16,220 nt of DNA from Bacteroidota bacterium (GTDB lineage Bacteria > Bacteroidota > Bacteroidia > Bacteroidales > VadinHA17): assembly GCA_015222065.1 (NCBI GenBank), contig JADFUQ010000520.1, forward strand, positions 1 to 16,220. Direction: 5' to 3'. The position numbers and the translations under genes are program-made. Shown piece after piece: positions 1 through 7,507 of the stretch. Under the pieces are notes generated by a model. The model was not told the DNA's origin, did not search any database, and was given only the letters and a program-made list of their open reading frames with translations. Within the stretch, counting starts at the first letter, position 1, and each line of letters starts with the position of its first letter.

Positions 1-2
1 AT

Positions 3-21
3 CCACCCTCTAAGAAGGTGG
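3..21. repeat. 19-base quasi-palindrome, copy 1
   Basis: Arms CCACC (3-7) and GGTGG (17-21) enclose a 9-base centre. A second copy at 177-195 matches at 17 of 19 positions. The copies sit at the two ends of the spacer before dnaJ. No T-run follows, so it does not look like a terminator; a small dispersed palindrome is the simplest reading. Confidence 0.5.
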
Positions 22-62
22 CTTTGAATTGCACCCATTGGGCGCTTTATTAATATGATCAA

Positions 63-86
63 GGAATGATGGAAAGATGGAATGAT
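63..86. repeat. Octad array, three GGAATGAT-type units
   Basis: Three consecutive 8-base units (63-70, 71-78, 79-86) of the form GGAATGAT or GGAAAGAT; the period fades out after 86. The GGAAT core is complementary to the ATTCC core of the array at 114-145, so a transcript of this spacer could pair the two arrays. Confidence 0.6.
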
Positions 87-113
87 GGGAAGAAAATGGA
101 TGACTTTTAAAAA

Positions 114-145
114 CATTCCAATATTCCAACATTCCAATATTCCAA
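114..145. repeat. Octad array, four YATTCCAA units
   Basis: Four perfect-period 8-base units (114-121, 122-129, 130-137, 138-145) alternate CATTCCAA and TATTCCAA. Read on the minus strand this is TTGGAATR, the word found on the plus strand at 1450-1480 beyond dnaJ. An 8-base period cannot keep a reading frame. Confidence 0.7.
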
Positions 146-155
146 TAATTTATAT

Positions 156-175
156 CATGTTTAAAAAAAAACATG
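156..175. repeat. A-rich hairpin CATGTTT / AAACATG
   Basis: Seven-base inverted arms (156-162 and 169-175) around an all-A centre, next to the second 19-base quasi-palindrome and about 50 bases before the dnaJ start. It could be a weak hairpin in the dnaJ leader or the end of an upstream transcript; there is no T-run after it on the plus strand. Confidence 0.35.
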
Positions 176-176
176 A

Positions 177-195
177 CCACCATCAAAGAAGGTGG
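177..195. repeat. 19-base quasi-palindrome, copy 2
   Basis: Arms CCACC (177-181) and GGTGG (191-195) enclose a centre that differs from copy 1 (3-21) at two bases only. It lies 27 bases before the dnaJ start codon and would fall in the dnaJ leader if transcription starts upstream of it. Confidence 0.5.
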
Positions 196-222
196 ATTTC
201 TAAGATTAATTAAAAATATTTT

Positions 223-1377
223 ATGGGCAAAAGAGATTATTACGATGTTTTGGGTGTCTCAAAAGATTCTTCTAAAGATGAAATTAAGAAAGCTTACAGG
301 AAGCAAGCCCTGAAATACCACCCTGATAAAAACCAGGGCGATAGCAGTGCTGAAGAAAAGTTTAAAGAGGCGGCAGAAGCATATGAAGTACTCCGGGATG
401 ACCAGAAAAAAGCCCGGTATGATCGTTTTGGACATGCCGGTGTAAGCGGTGCAGGTAGTGGTTTTTCCGGAGGAGGAATGACTATTGAAGATATTTTTGC
501 CCAGTTTGGTGATATTTTTGGCGGAGGTTTCGGGGGTTTTGGGGGCTTTAGTGGTTTTGGCAATAGCCGTACTGCCGGAAGAACATTAAAAGGATCAAAT
601 CTTAGAGTTAAGGTAAAGCTTTCATTGAAAGATATTGCCAATGGAGTTGAAAAAAAGATAAAAGTCAATAAATATATCTCATGTAAACAATGTAATGGCA
701 CAGGTGCTGCAAACGGAACTGCTTATCATACATGTTCAGCATGTCGCGGTACCGGCCAGGTTACCAGGATATCCAATACTTTCCTTGGACAGGTACAAAC
801 CGCCAGCACCTGTCCATCCTGTAACGGACAGGGAAAAACTATCTCTGAAAAATGTCCGGAATGTCATGGTGAAGGAGTTATCAGGGATAATGAAGTGATT
901 AAAATCAGTATTCCGGCAGGAGTAGGCAAAGGAATGCAGATGACGGTTTCAGGAAAAGGAAATGCAGCCAGAAGAGGTGGTGTAAATGGCGATCTGATCG
1001 TAATAATTGATGAAGAAAAACACCCTGACCTGATTCGCGATGGTAATGACATTATGTATTCCCTCTACCTGAGTATTGCAGAAGCTGCTCTCGGAACTCA
1101 GATTGAAATACCAACCATTGAGGGTAAAGTGAAAATTAAGATAGACCCGGGAACTCAACCCGGGAAAATACTCAGACTTAGAGGTAAAGGAATCCCGGAT
1201 GTTAATGGTTATGGTAAAGGAGACCTGCTTGTTACTATAAGTGTTTGGATCCCAAAAACCCTTACTAACGAAGAAAAGCGTGCCCTGACCAAACTAAATG
1301 AGTCGGGAAATTTTACTCCAAAACCCAGCAGTTCTGACAAAAACTTTTTTGAAAAAATGAAGGGCTTTTTTAATTAA
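223..1377 (+). CDS. dnaJ: Chaperone protein DnaJ (Hsp40)
   Basis: DnaJ delivers unfolded proteins to DnaK in the cytoplasm and stimulates its ATPase. All parts of a type I DnaJ are present: an N-terminal J domain with the HPD motif at residues 33-35, a Gly/Phe-rich linker (about 75-118), a zinc-finger region with four CxxCxGxG repeats starting at Cys154, 171, 197 and 211, then the two beta-rich substrate-binding domains and the dimerisation tail. The 384-residue length is normal (E. coli 376). The ATG at 223 starts the J domain directly (MGKRDYYDVLG). grpE commonly precedes dnaJ in this phylum; the 222 bases upstream hold only repeats, so any grpE would lie outside the window. Octad repeat arrays in opposite orientation lie on both sides of the gene. 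Confidence 0.98.
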   Translation: MGKRDYYDVLGVSKDSSKDEIKKAYRKQALKYHPDKNQGDSSAEEKFKEAAEAYEVLRDDQKKARYDRFGHAGVSGAGSGFSGGGMTIEDIFAQFGDIFGGGFGGFGGFSGFGNSRTAGRTLKGSNLRVKVKLSLKDIANGVEKKIKVNKYISCKQCNGTGAANGTAYHTCSACRGTGQVTRISNTFLGQVQTASTCPSCNGQGKTISEKCPECHGEGVIRDNEVIKISIPAGVGKGMQMTVSGKGNAARRGGVNGDLIVIIDEEKHPDLIRDGNDIMYSLYLSIAEAALGTQIEIPTIEGKVKIKIDPGTQPGKILRLRGKGIPDVNGYGKGDLLVTISVWIPKTLTNEEKRALTKLNESGNFTPKPSSSDKNFFEKMKGFFN

Positions 1378-1449
1378 TCTGTGCAAATTAAAACTCCGGT
1401 ATTCCATTATTGTAACTATTAAGGTTCTTCAGGATAATACGTAGTTATT

Positions 1450-1480
1450 TTGGAATGTTGGAATGTTGGAATATTGGAAA
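1450..1480. repeat. Octad array, TTGGAATG units
   Basis: Three full 8-base units (1450-1457, 1458-1465, 1466-1473) and a final partial unit of the form TTGGAATR. It is the inverted counterpart of the array at 114-145, so dnaJ is bracketed by the same word in opposite orientations. Confidence 0.7.
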
Positions 1481-1503
1481 TCGAAGATTTTTGTTTTTCC
1501 GGT

Positions 1504-1541
1504 ACTGTGGACTGCCGACTATGGACTGTGGACTGCCGACT
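1504..1541. repeat. Heptad array, TGGACTG / CCGACTR words, 21-base super-repeat
   Basis: The 17-base string ACTGTGGACTGCCGACT occurs at 1504-1520 and again at 1525-1541, 21 bases apart. Inside it the sequence is built of 7-base words ending in ACT plus a purine, so the super-period is three heptads. The same word on the opposite strand fills the spacer at 5409-5450. Confidence 0.7.
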
Positions 1542-1571
1542 GGTTAGTTACCAATTATTAAATAAAGTTTA

Positions 1572-1579
1572 TATTTTTG
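1572..1579 (+). promoter_or_regulatory. Candidate -7 promoter element for the ABC exporter
   Basis: TATTTTTG matches the Bacteroidota -7 consensus TAnnTTTG exactly and lies 58 bases before the ATP-binding gene. At the -33 position there is only TTAC (1548-1551, 20-base gap) instead of TTTG. The element starts 30 bases after the heptad array ends. It rests on a short AT-rich match and is tentative. Confidence 0.4.
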
Positions 1580-1637
1580 TATCATTTTAAGTTGGGTTTA
1601 TTCCGGCTTTTATCATTATTATTCAAAAAACAACTAT

Positions 1638-2567
1638 ATGAAATTATTAGAAGCCAGAGACATTGTTAAGCAATTCTCGAATCATCTTGCACTAAACAAG
1701 GTAAATCTGGCGGTTAACGAAGGTAGCATCTATGGCCTTTTAGGGCCTAATGGTGCCGGGAAAACCACTATGATAAGGATAATAAACCAGATTACAGCTC
1801 CTGATAACGGTGAGATCCTTTTTAATAACCATAAGCTTAAAGCAAATGATGTTTTTGATATCGGTTATTTACCTGAAGAAAGAGGGTTATACAGGAAAAT
1901 GAAGGTCGGCGAACAGGCAATATACCTTGCACAGCTCAAAGGACTCAGCCGTTCGGAAGCAACTTCAAAACTTAAGGACTGGTTTGAGAAATTTGAGATC
2001 CAGGCATGGTGGAACAAAAAAGTTGAAGAACTATCCAAGGGAATGCAACAAAAGGTCCAGTTTATTACAACTGTTATTCATGAACCAAAGTTGCTAATTT
2101 TCGATGAACCTTTCAGCGGTTTTGACCCAATCAATGTTAACATCATTAAGCAGGAGATACTAAAACTGAAAAAGAAGGGAGCAACCATTATCTTTTCAAC
2201 CCATAATATGGAATCGGTTGAAGAATTGTGTACTCACATTACTCTTATCAATGAGTCAGTCTCACTCCTGGAAGGACCTATGGATACAATCCGCAGGAAT
2301 TATTCACTGAATGAATATGAGATCGGCTTCAGGGGCAATGTTAACCTTCTGAAAGCCACACTTAGCACACAATATAAAATTATTGAAAGTAAACAGAAAA
2401 ATGGAGAAAATTTTATCAGAGTGAGGCTATTAAACAATATTTCAACTAACGACTTGCTTAAAACAATGCTTTCTTCAGGTAATATTTTCTCGTTCAGAGA
2501 GATAATTCCAAGCATGAATGATGTTTTTATCAAGGTTGTTGAAGAAGCTTCAAAAAAAGATAAATAA
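1638..2567 (+). CDS. ABC transporter ATP-binding protein, NatA-like
   Basis: This is the ATPase subunit of a type ABC-2 exporter. Visible motifs: Walker A GPNGAGKT at residues 36-43, an LSKGM-type signature at 132-136 followed by QQKVQ, Walker B LLIFDEP at 152-158, and the switch histidine His189 in STHNM. About 95 residues after the ATPase core form the C-terminal extension usual in DrrA/NatA-type subunits, and the 309-residue length fits that class. The permease gene follows after 33 bases on the same strand, so the two almost certainly form one operon and one transporter. The NatAB family includes sodium exporters, but related pairs move drugs or lipids and the substrate cannot be read from this sequence. 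No Shine-Dalgarno sequence precedes the ATG. Confidence 0.93.
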   Translation: MKLLEARDIVKQFSNHLALNKVNLAVNEGSIYGLLGPNGAGKTTMIRIINQITAPDNGEILFNNHKLKANDVFDIGYLPEERGLYRKMKVGEQAIYLAQLKGLSRSEATSKLKDWFEKFEIQAWWNKKVEELSKGMQQKVQFITTVIHEPKLLIFDEPFSGFDPINVNIIKQEILKLKKKGATIIFSTHNMESVEELCTHITLINESVSLLEGPMDTIRRNYSLNEYEIGFRGNVNLLKATLSTQYKIIESKQKNGENFIRVRLLNNISTNDLLKTMLSSGNIFSFREIIPSMNDVFIKVVEEASKKDK

Positions 2568-2600
2568 AATATCAGGTATAAACACAGAAATTTAAAAACC

Positions 2601-3953
2601 ATGTCAAAGATATCTATCATAATTCAAAGAGAATACCTGACCAGGGTGAAGAAAAAATCATTTATCATTATGACTCTTCTTGCACCGGTTTTTATGGCTG
2701 CCATGTTCCTGGTACCAGTCTGGATCATGACCCGTGATGATACCGAAGAAAAGGTTATCGCGGTGATCGAAGATGAAACAAATATGTTCAAAGATGTTAT
2801 TCCCAACTCACAATATCTGAAATTTGAGTACCTCGGAGATGCAACACTTGACGACCTTAAAACAAATTTCAGTGATAAAGGATATTACGCGGTACTATAC
2901 ATTTCACCTAAAGTAGCCTATATTCCTAATGCTGTTCAACTTATCTCTCATAAACAACCGCCGCTCGACCTAACTATCTATATAGCCAATGCACTTGAAA
3001 AGGAAATTGAACAGAAAAAACTTGAAACTTATGATATTAAGGACCTTGACAAGATTCTTAAAGCAGTGAGTACAAATATTCATGTTCAAACCATCAAGAT
3101 AAGTGACGATGGAACAGAAAAAGAGACCAGCACTGGTTTGTCTATGGGTATTGCATATATAGGTGGATTGCTGATATATATCTTAATCTTTATTTTCGGT
3201 GCGCAGGTGATGAGAGGTGTTATTGAAGAAAAAACAAGCCGCGTTGTTGAGGTGATCATATCATCAGTACGTCCGTTCCAGCTTATGATGGGAAAAATTT
3301 TAGGAATCGGACTGGTTGGCTTAACGCAATTCGTTCTGTGGATAATTATTACTGCCATCATTATCACTTCAGCACAATCGCTACTTCTGCCTGATGATGC
3401 TGGTCAAACAACCCAGGCAATAACAGAGAACATTATGTCTGCTGCACCTGTTGAACAAACACAGGTACCGGTAACCCAAACTCAGGATTTTAATGAAATA
3501 CAGCAGATATTTAATTCGCTTCATAGTGTTAACTGGGGATTGATACTAAGTAGTTTTCTGTTCTACTTCCTGGGAGGATACTTTCTTTATGCATCACTGT
3601 TTGCCGCTGTCGGATCTGCGGTAGATAACGAAACCGATACACAGCAGTTTATGATGCCAATTACAATTCCCCTGATTTTGGGACTATTTGTGGCTATGGG
3701 AGCTTTTCAAAACCCTGAAAGCTCGGTGGCTTTCTGGTGTTCATTTATCCCGTTTACATCTCCCATTGTTATGATGGCCAGACTGCCATTTGGTGTTCCC
3801 TACTGGGAATTGATCCTCTCAATGACGATCCTGGTTCTTACGTTTCTCGGCACTACCTGGCTGGCAGCAAAAATATACCGCACAGGTATTTTAATGTATG
3901 GGAAAAAACCCACTTATAAAGAATTATGGAAATGGCTCAGATATAAGAATTGA
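2601..3953 (+). CDS. ABC-2 type transporter permease, NatB/YhaP-like
   Basis: This is the membrane subunit partnering the ATPase encoded just upstream. The architecture is typical of NatB/YhaP proteins: one N-terminal transmembrane helix (about residues 21-43), a large extracytoplasmic domain (about 45-180), then about six helices near 184-205, 233-256, 312-340, 350-370, 376-394 and 402-426. The cytoplasmic coupling segment GVIEEKTSRVVEVIISS before the third helix is the family's most recognisable stretch. A polar Gln/Thr-rich insert (about 265-305) separates helices three and four. The gene is complete at 450 residues with a basic C-terminal tail. Substrate unknown; sodium, antimicrobial or lipid export are all possible for this family. 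Confidence 0.9.
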   Translation: MSKISIIIQREYLTRVKKKSFIIMTLLAPVFMAAMFLVPVWIMTRDDTEEKVIAVIEDETNMFKDVIPNSQYLKFEYLGDATLDDLKTNFSDKGYYAVLYISPKVAYIPNAVQLISHKQPPLDLTIYIANALEKEIEQKKLETYDIKDLDKILKAVSTNIHVQTIKISDDGTEKETSTGLSMGIAYIGGLLIYILIFIFGAQVMRGVIEEKTSRVVEVIISSVRPFQLMMGKILGIGLVGLTQFVLWIIITAIIITSAQSLLLPDDAGQTTQAITENIMSAAPVEQTQVPVTQTQDFNEIQQIFNSLHSVNWGLILSSFLFYFLGGYFLYASLFAAVGSAVDNETDTQQFMMPITIPLILGLFVAMGAFQNPESSVAFWCSFIPFTSPIVMMARLPFGVPYWELILSMTILVLTFLGTTWLAAKIYRTGILMYGKKPTYKELWKWLRYKN

Positions 3954-4016
3954 TCTGAATTCAAACCCGTCTATAAAGGCCGAAAGTATAAATGAATAGT
4001 AAAAATCACAAAAAAC

Positions 4017-4151
4017 AAGCACCAAATAACAAATAAATCTCAAATTCTAATGACTTAAAAATCAAACAAATTCTTGTATATATGCTGTTTGGATTTTGTT
4101 TTTTCAAACATTGGATATTATTTGTTTTTTGTTTTTTGCTATTTGGTGCTT
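4017..4151. repeat. Spacer inverted repeat AAGCACCAAAT ... ATTTGGTGCTT
   Basis: Perfect 11-base arms (4017-4027 and 4141-4151) enclose about 113 bases of AT-rich DNA. Inside the arms the left side is rich in CAAAT/AACAAA words and the right side in TTTG/TTTTTTG words, so pairing may continue imperfectly. The whole structure fills the middle of the 286-base spacer between the permease and the response regulator. It could act as an RNA stem-loop that ends or protects the ABC transcript; that is inference. Confidence 0.55.
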
Positions 4152-4239
4152 AATTCAAAATTTGTTTGACTTTATGGACAGATACGAATTCTTTAGAATA
4201 TATTTTTCTACATTTATATTCATTTTAACAATATAAATT

Positions 4240-5406
4240 ATGTCCCGAATCTTAGTAATCGATGATGAGCAAAGCATCAGAAATTCATTAAAAGAAGTTC
4301 TTGAATATGAAAAGTATGAGGTTGACCTGGCAACAGAAGGACGGGAGGCACTCGAAATGTTTGAAAAAAACCAGTATGACGTTGTGCTTTGTGATATAAA
4401 GATGCCCAAGATGGATGGTATTGAGGTTCTTGAAGAAATATTTGGACATACAACTGATGTCCCCATTATTATGATATCAGGACATGGCAATATTGATACT
4501 GCTGTCGAATCAATAAAGAAAGGGGCATATGACTTTATTGAAAAACCACTTGATCTGAACCGACTCCTTATTACAATTAAGAATGCCCTTGAGAAAGGAA
4601 GCCTGGTAACCGAAACCAGGGCATTGAAGAAGAAGGTGAGTAAAAAATATGAAATGGTTGGAGAATCAAAAGCCATTTTGAGGGTAAAAGATATGATCGA
4701 CCGGGTTGCTTCAACCGATGCAAAAATACTGATAACAGGTGATAATGGAACAGGAAAAGAATTAGTAGCCCGCCAGCTTCATGAAAAAAGTAACAGGGCA
4801 AAACAACCGTTTATAGAAGTAAACTGTGCCGCTATTCCTGCAGAATTAATTGAAAGTGAGCTTTTTGGACACGAAAAGGGTTCTTTTACTTCGGCTCATA
4901 AACAAAGAATAGGCAAATTTGAGCAGGCACAGAGTGGCACTATTTTCCTGGATGAAATTGGGGATATGAGTCTGCCGGCACAGGCTAAAGTACTGAGAGC
5001 TCTGCAGGAAAATCAAATTTCCAGAGTGGGCAGTAATAAAGATATTGATGTTGATGTAAGAGTAATAGCTGCTACCAATAAAAATATTAAAGAAGAAATT
5101 GATAACCATAATTTTCGGGAAGACCTCTATCACAGAATCAGTGTAATTCTTATACCGGTACCTTCATTAAACGAACGGAAGGAGGATATTCCTCTGCTTG
5201 CTGATCACTTTAATATCCGGATATGTGAAGAATATGGTATGAGCAAGAAAGAAATTACAAAAGATGCCATCAAAGAATTGCAAAAAATTAACTGGACCGG
5301 CAATATCAGGGAGTTCCGGAATGTGCTGGAGCGACTGATCATACTTTGTGAAAAAAAGATTACCGGAACTGATGTGATCAACTTTGCACATCCTATTTCA
5401 AAATAA
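4240..5406 (+). CDS. Sigma-54-type response regulator lacking a DNA-binding domain (REC-AAA+)
   Basis: An NtrC-class activator of sigma-54 RNA polymerase. The receiver domain (about 1-120) has the acidic pair Asp8/Asp9, the phospho-acceptor Asp52, Ser80 and Lys102. The AAA+ domain (about 137-380) has Walker A GDNGTGKE at 166-173, Walker B IFLDE ending at Glu238, and arginines Arg292/Arg298 at the usual arginine-finger position. The sigma-54-contacting loop reads GSFTSA (213-218) instead of canonical GAFTGA; the Phe-Thr pair is kept. The protein ends at residue 388, right after the AAA+ lid (NWTGNIREFRNVLERL). The usual C-terminal Fis-type helix-turn-helix is absent, and the next bases are the heptad array and pncA on the other strand. 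Helicobacter FlgR and Chlamydia CtcC share this layout. No histidine kinase gene is nearby, so it is an orphan regulator. Confidence 0.92.
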   Translation: MSRILVIDDEQSIRNSLKEVLEYEKYEVDLATEGREALEMFEKNQYDVVLCDIKMPKMDGIEVLEEIFGHTTDVPIIMISGHGNIDTAVESIKKGAYDFIEKPLDLNRLLITIKNALEKGSLVTETRALKKKVSKKYEMVGESKAILRVKDMIDRVASTDAKILITGDNGTGKELVARQLHEKSNRAKQPFIEVNCAAIPAELIESELFGHEKGSFTSAHKQRIGKFEQAQSGTIFLDEIGDMSLPAQAKVLRALQENQISRVGSNKDIDVDVRVIAATNKNIKEEIDNHNFREDLYHRISVILIPVPSLNERKEDIPLLADHFNIRICEEYGMSKKEITKDAIKELQKINWTGNIREFRNVLERLIILCEKKITGTDVINFAHPISK

Positions 5407-5408
5407 GC

Positions 5409-5450
5409 CGGCAGTCCACAGTCCACAATCCACAGTCAACAGTCGGCAAT
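5409..5450. repeat. Heptad array, six CCACAGT-type units
   Basis: Six consecutive 7-base units (5409-5415 to 5444-5450), mostly of the form CCACAGT or CGGCART. It occupies nearly the whole 46-base gap between two converging genes. On the minus strand it reads the same ACTGTGG/ACTGCCG words as 1504-1541. No T-run is attached, so it is not a standard terminator despite its position. Confidence 0.65.
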
Positions 5451-5452
5451 CA

Positions 5453-6004
5453 CTAAGCAGGATAATGCTCAAGGAGCTTCACACCCTTTAATTCCATTTC
5501 TTTCAGGGCTTTTTCCTCATCTCCTTCATGCTGATGAACCCCCTGTATTGCTTCTATGATCACAAAAGTATGGAATCCATTCTTTACTGCATCCAAAGCA
5601 GACTCCTTAACACAATATTCCGTAGTAAGTCCCACTACGTACAACTCATTAATATTTTGCTGCTTCAGGTATTCTTTCAGGTTTAAATTGGTTGCTTCAA
5701 AAGCCGAATATCCGTCATCGCGATTTCCTGTTCCTTTTAAAAAGACCTGCTGAATATTTTTTGTGTTTAGGTCAGAATGAAAAGCAGCGCCAAAAGAATT
5801 CTCAACACAATGTACCGGCCATTTGTTAAAATGAACTGATTCTTTCGGATGCCAGTCACGGGAAGCCACAATAATGTCAAAATGCTCCATCAACCGGTTA
5901 ATTACCGGAACCACCTTATCCCCCCACGGAGCAGCCAGTGCACCACCCGGACAAAAATCATTTTGTACATCCACAATCAATAAAGCTTTCATCTTATTAT
6001 CCAT
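5453..6004 (-). CDS. pncA: Nicotinamidase
   Basis: It hydrolyses nicotinamide to nicotinate and ammonia, the first step of NAD salvage through nicotinate. The isochorismatase-like fold is clear: the catalytic triad is Asp12 (in DVQNDF), Lys90 (in FLKGT) and Cys131 (in TTEYCV). Metal ligands expected from the Mycobacterium tuberculosis PncA structure are present as Asp50, His52, His58 and His65. The length of 183 residues is normal. The first ATG overlaps the last 8 bases of pncB, which suggests translational coupling. A second in-frame ATG four codons later (Met5, MKALLIVDVQ) would remove the overlap and is also possible. Co-directional with pncB, whose product uses the nicotinate made here. 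Confidence 0.95.
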   Translation of the reverse strand: MDNKMKALLIVDVQNDFCPGGALAAPWGDKVVPVINRLMEHFDIIVASRDWHPKESVHFNKWPVHCVENSFGAAFHSDLNTKNIQQVFLKGTGNRDDGYSAFEATNLNLKEYLKQQNINELYVVGLTTEYCVKESALDAVKNGFHTFVIIEAIQGVHQHEGDEEKALKEMELKGVKLLEHYPA

Positions 6005-7415
6005 TTTTCTGATTAGTACTATTCACAATCTTATCCCGCAAAATCAGGAGTTTTTTACTAATCCCTACCTTATAAGCATGTGGGTTTTCAAACCGTTTAT
6101 GCTCTTCCGGCAATTGCCTGAGTCTTTCCTGTGCATATTGGGCAATCTCTCCCGGTTTCCGGCTGACTGTGATTCTCTTGCCACTATCCAAAACCTTATT
6201 CAATAACTCCTCTTTTTTCATGTTAGACACATCCATATGTTTACGTGAAATAAATGGATGTTGAATTAAACCAATATCTTTTTCCTCAACCAGGGCTATA
6301 GCATCAGCATAAAACTTATCATCTCCGTTAAGTATTCTGAATATCTTTTTTCTGCCGGGAAGAGTCATCTTCTCATGGCTGTCAGTGATCTTCATCTGTG
6401 GTTTACCATCACTTTCGGAAAGTTTATAGACACCATCAAGTGCAGCATCATCTTTACCTGTTATAAGTTTTGTTCCTACTCCATAAATATCAATGCATGC
6501 CCCTTGAGCTTTAAGACTTTTAATCAGATACTCATCCAATTGGTTTGATGCCAAAATTTTTACATATATTAATCCGGCATCATCAAGCATTTGTCTTGCC
6601 TTTTTACTCAGATATGCCAAATCACCACTATCAAGCCGAATACCTTTTAGACGATATCCCTGTACTTCCATCTCTTTACCAACACGAATAGCATTTGGGA
6701 TCCCAGCATTCAAAGTATCATAAGTATCAACAAGTAAAACACAATTATCAGGATATAAGCGGGCAAATGAACGAAAAGCTTCCAATTCATTCTCATAAAT
6801 TTGTACCCAGGAATGGGCTTGTGTTCCCGAAGAATGTAAACCAAAAGAAAAAGCACTGTAGACGTTTGATGTGCTGTCAAATCCACCAATTATTGCGGCT
6901 CTGCTGGCATGGATGCCTCCCAGGCCCTGTGCCCTGCGCAACCCGAAATCTGTAATTATCTTATCACCAGCTATCTGCCGTATTCGTGCAGCCTTCGTGG
7001 CAATCAAGGTCTCGAAATTCAGGAAATTCAATAGAATAGTCTCGATAAGCTGTGCCTCGATAATGTTTCCTTCTACCCGCATAATAGGTTCGTTTGAAAA
7101 AACCACTTCACCCTCTTTGCACGACCATATATCACCTCTGAATCTAAAGTCAGTGAGATATTCCAAAAACCGTTTATCAAATCCTGCTTTTTTCAAATAA
7201 TTCAGATCCTCTTTTTCAAACCGGAAATTCAAAATCAGTTCTAAAATATCTTCCAGTCCAACAAATAATGCATAACCTCCTCCGTAAGGATTTTTCCTGT
7301 AGAAATAATCAAATGTTACACGAATATCCTCTTTACCACTCAATAAATAGCCCTGAGCCATGGTTAATTCGTAAAAATCAGTAAATAAACCAACATGTTT
7401 ATTTAATGTCTGCAT
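5997..7415 (-). CDS. pncB: Nicotinate phosphoribosyltransferase
   Basis: It converts nicotinate and phosphoribosyl pyrophosphate to nicotinate mononucleotide in the NAD salvage (Preiss-Handler) route. Family hallmarks: YELTMAQGY near residue 15, FGLRRAQG at 157-164, the histidine His201 in GTQAHSWV at the position of the phosphorylated active-site histidine, DTYDT at 230-234, the phosphate-binding segment RLDSGD at 260-265, and the later YGVGTKL. The 472-residue length and the C-terminal region fit the longer bacterial/human-like class. It is the first gene of a two-gene operon with pncA. The start ATG begins the conserved N-terminal block (VGLFTDFYELTMAQGY), with a promoter-like sequence just upstream. 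Confidence 0.95.
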   Translation of the reverse strand: MQTLNKHVGLFTDFYELTMAQGYLLSGKEDIRVTFDYFYRKNPYGGGYALFVGLEDILELILNFRFEKEDLNYLKKAGFDKRFLEYLTDFRFRGDIWSCKEGEVVFSNEPIMRVEGNIIEAQLIETILLNFLNFETLIATKAARIRQIAGDKIITDFGLRRAQGLGGIHASRAAIIGGFDSTSNVYSAFSFGLHSSGTQAHSWVQIYENELEAFRSFARLYPDNCVLLVDTYDTLNAGIPNAIRVGKEMEVQGYRLKGIRLDSGDLAYLSKKARQMLDDAGLIYVKILASNQLDEYLIKSLKAQGACIDIYGVGTKLITGKDDAALDGVYKLSESDGKPQMKITDSHEKMTLPGRKKIFRILNGDDKFYADAIALVEEKDIGLIQHPFISRKHMDVSNMKKEELLNKVLDSGKRITVSRKPGEIAQYAQERLRQLPEEHKRFENPHAYKVGISKKLLILRDKIVNSTNQKNG

Positions 7416-7440
7416 AACCCTGTAATTAATTAAAAAAACA

Positions 7441-7470
7441 TAAATTTATCCTTTTAAAATTAAAGTCAAA
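7441..7470 (-). promoter_or_regulatory. Candidate pncB promoter
   Basis: On the minus strand TTTG (7467-7470) is followed after 18 bases by TAAATTTA (7441-7448), one mismatch from the Bacteroidota -7 consensus TAnnTTTG. It lies 26 to 55 bases before the pncB start, in the 92-base gap shared with the divergent gene at 7508. The spacing is plausible, but AT-richness makes chance matches common. Confidence 0.35.
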
Positions 7471-7507
7471 CTATTTTACCCTTACAAAAAAAGGTGTTAT
7501 TGTTATC

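Noticed and set aside
294..701. Minus-strand open frame of 135 codons opposite dnaJ
   Set aside because: Pro-rich low-complexity shadow of the Gly/Phe-rich and J-domain coding sequence; dnaJ is certain on the other strand.
4155..4676. Minus-strand open frame of 173 codons opposite the response regulator
   Set aside because: Ser/Phe-rich shadow of the receiver domain, with no protein-like motif of its own.
5407..5452. Bidirectional terminator between the response regulator and pncA
   Set aside because: The sequence is a heptad array; only weak GCCG/CGGC pairing is possible and there is no T-run on either strand.
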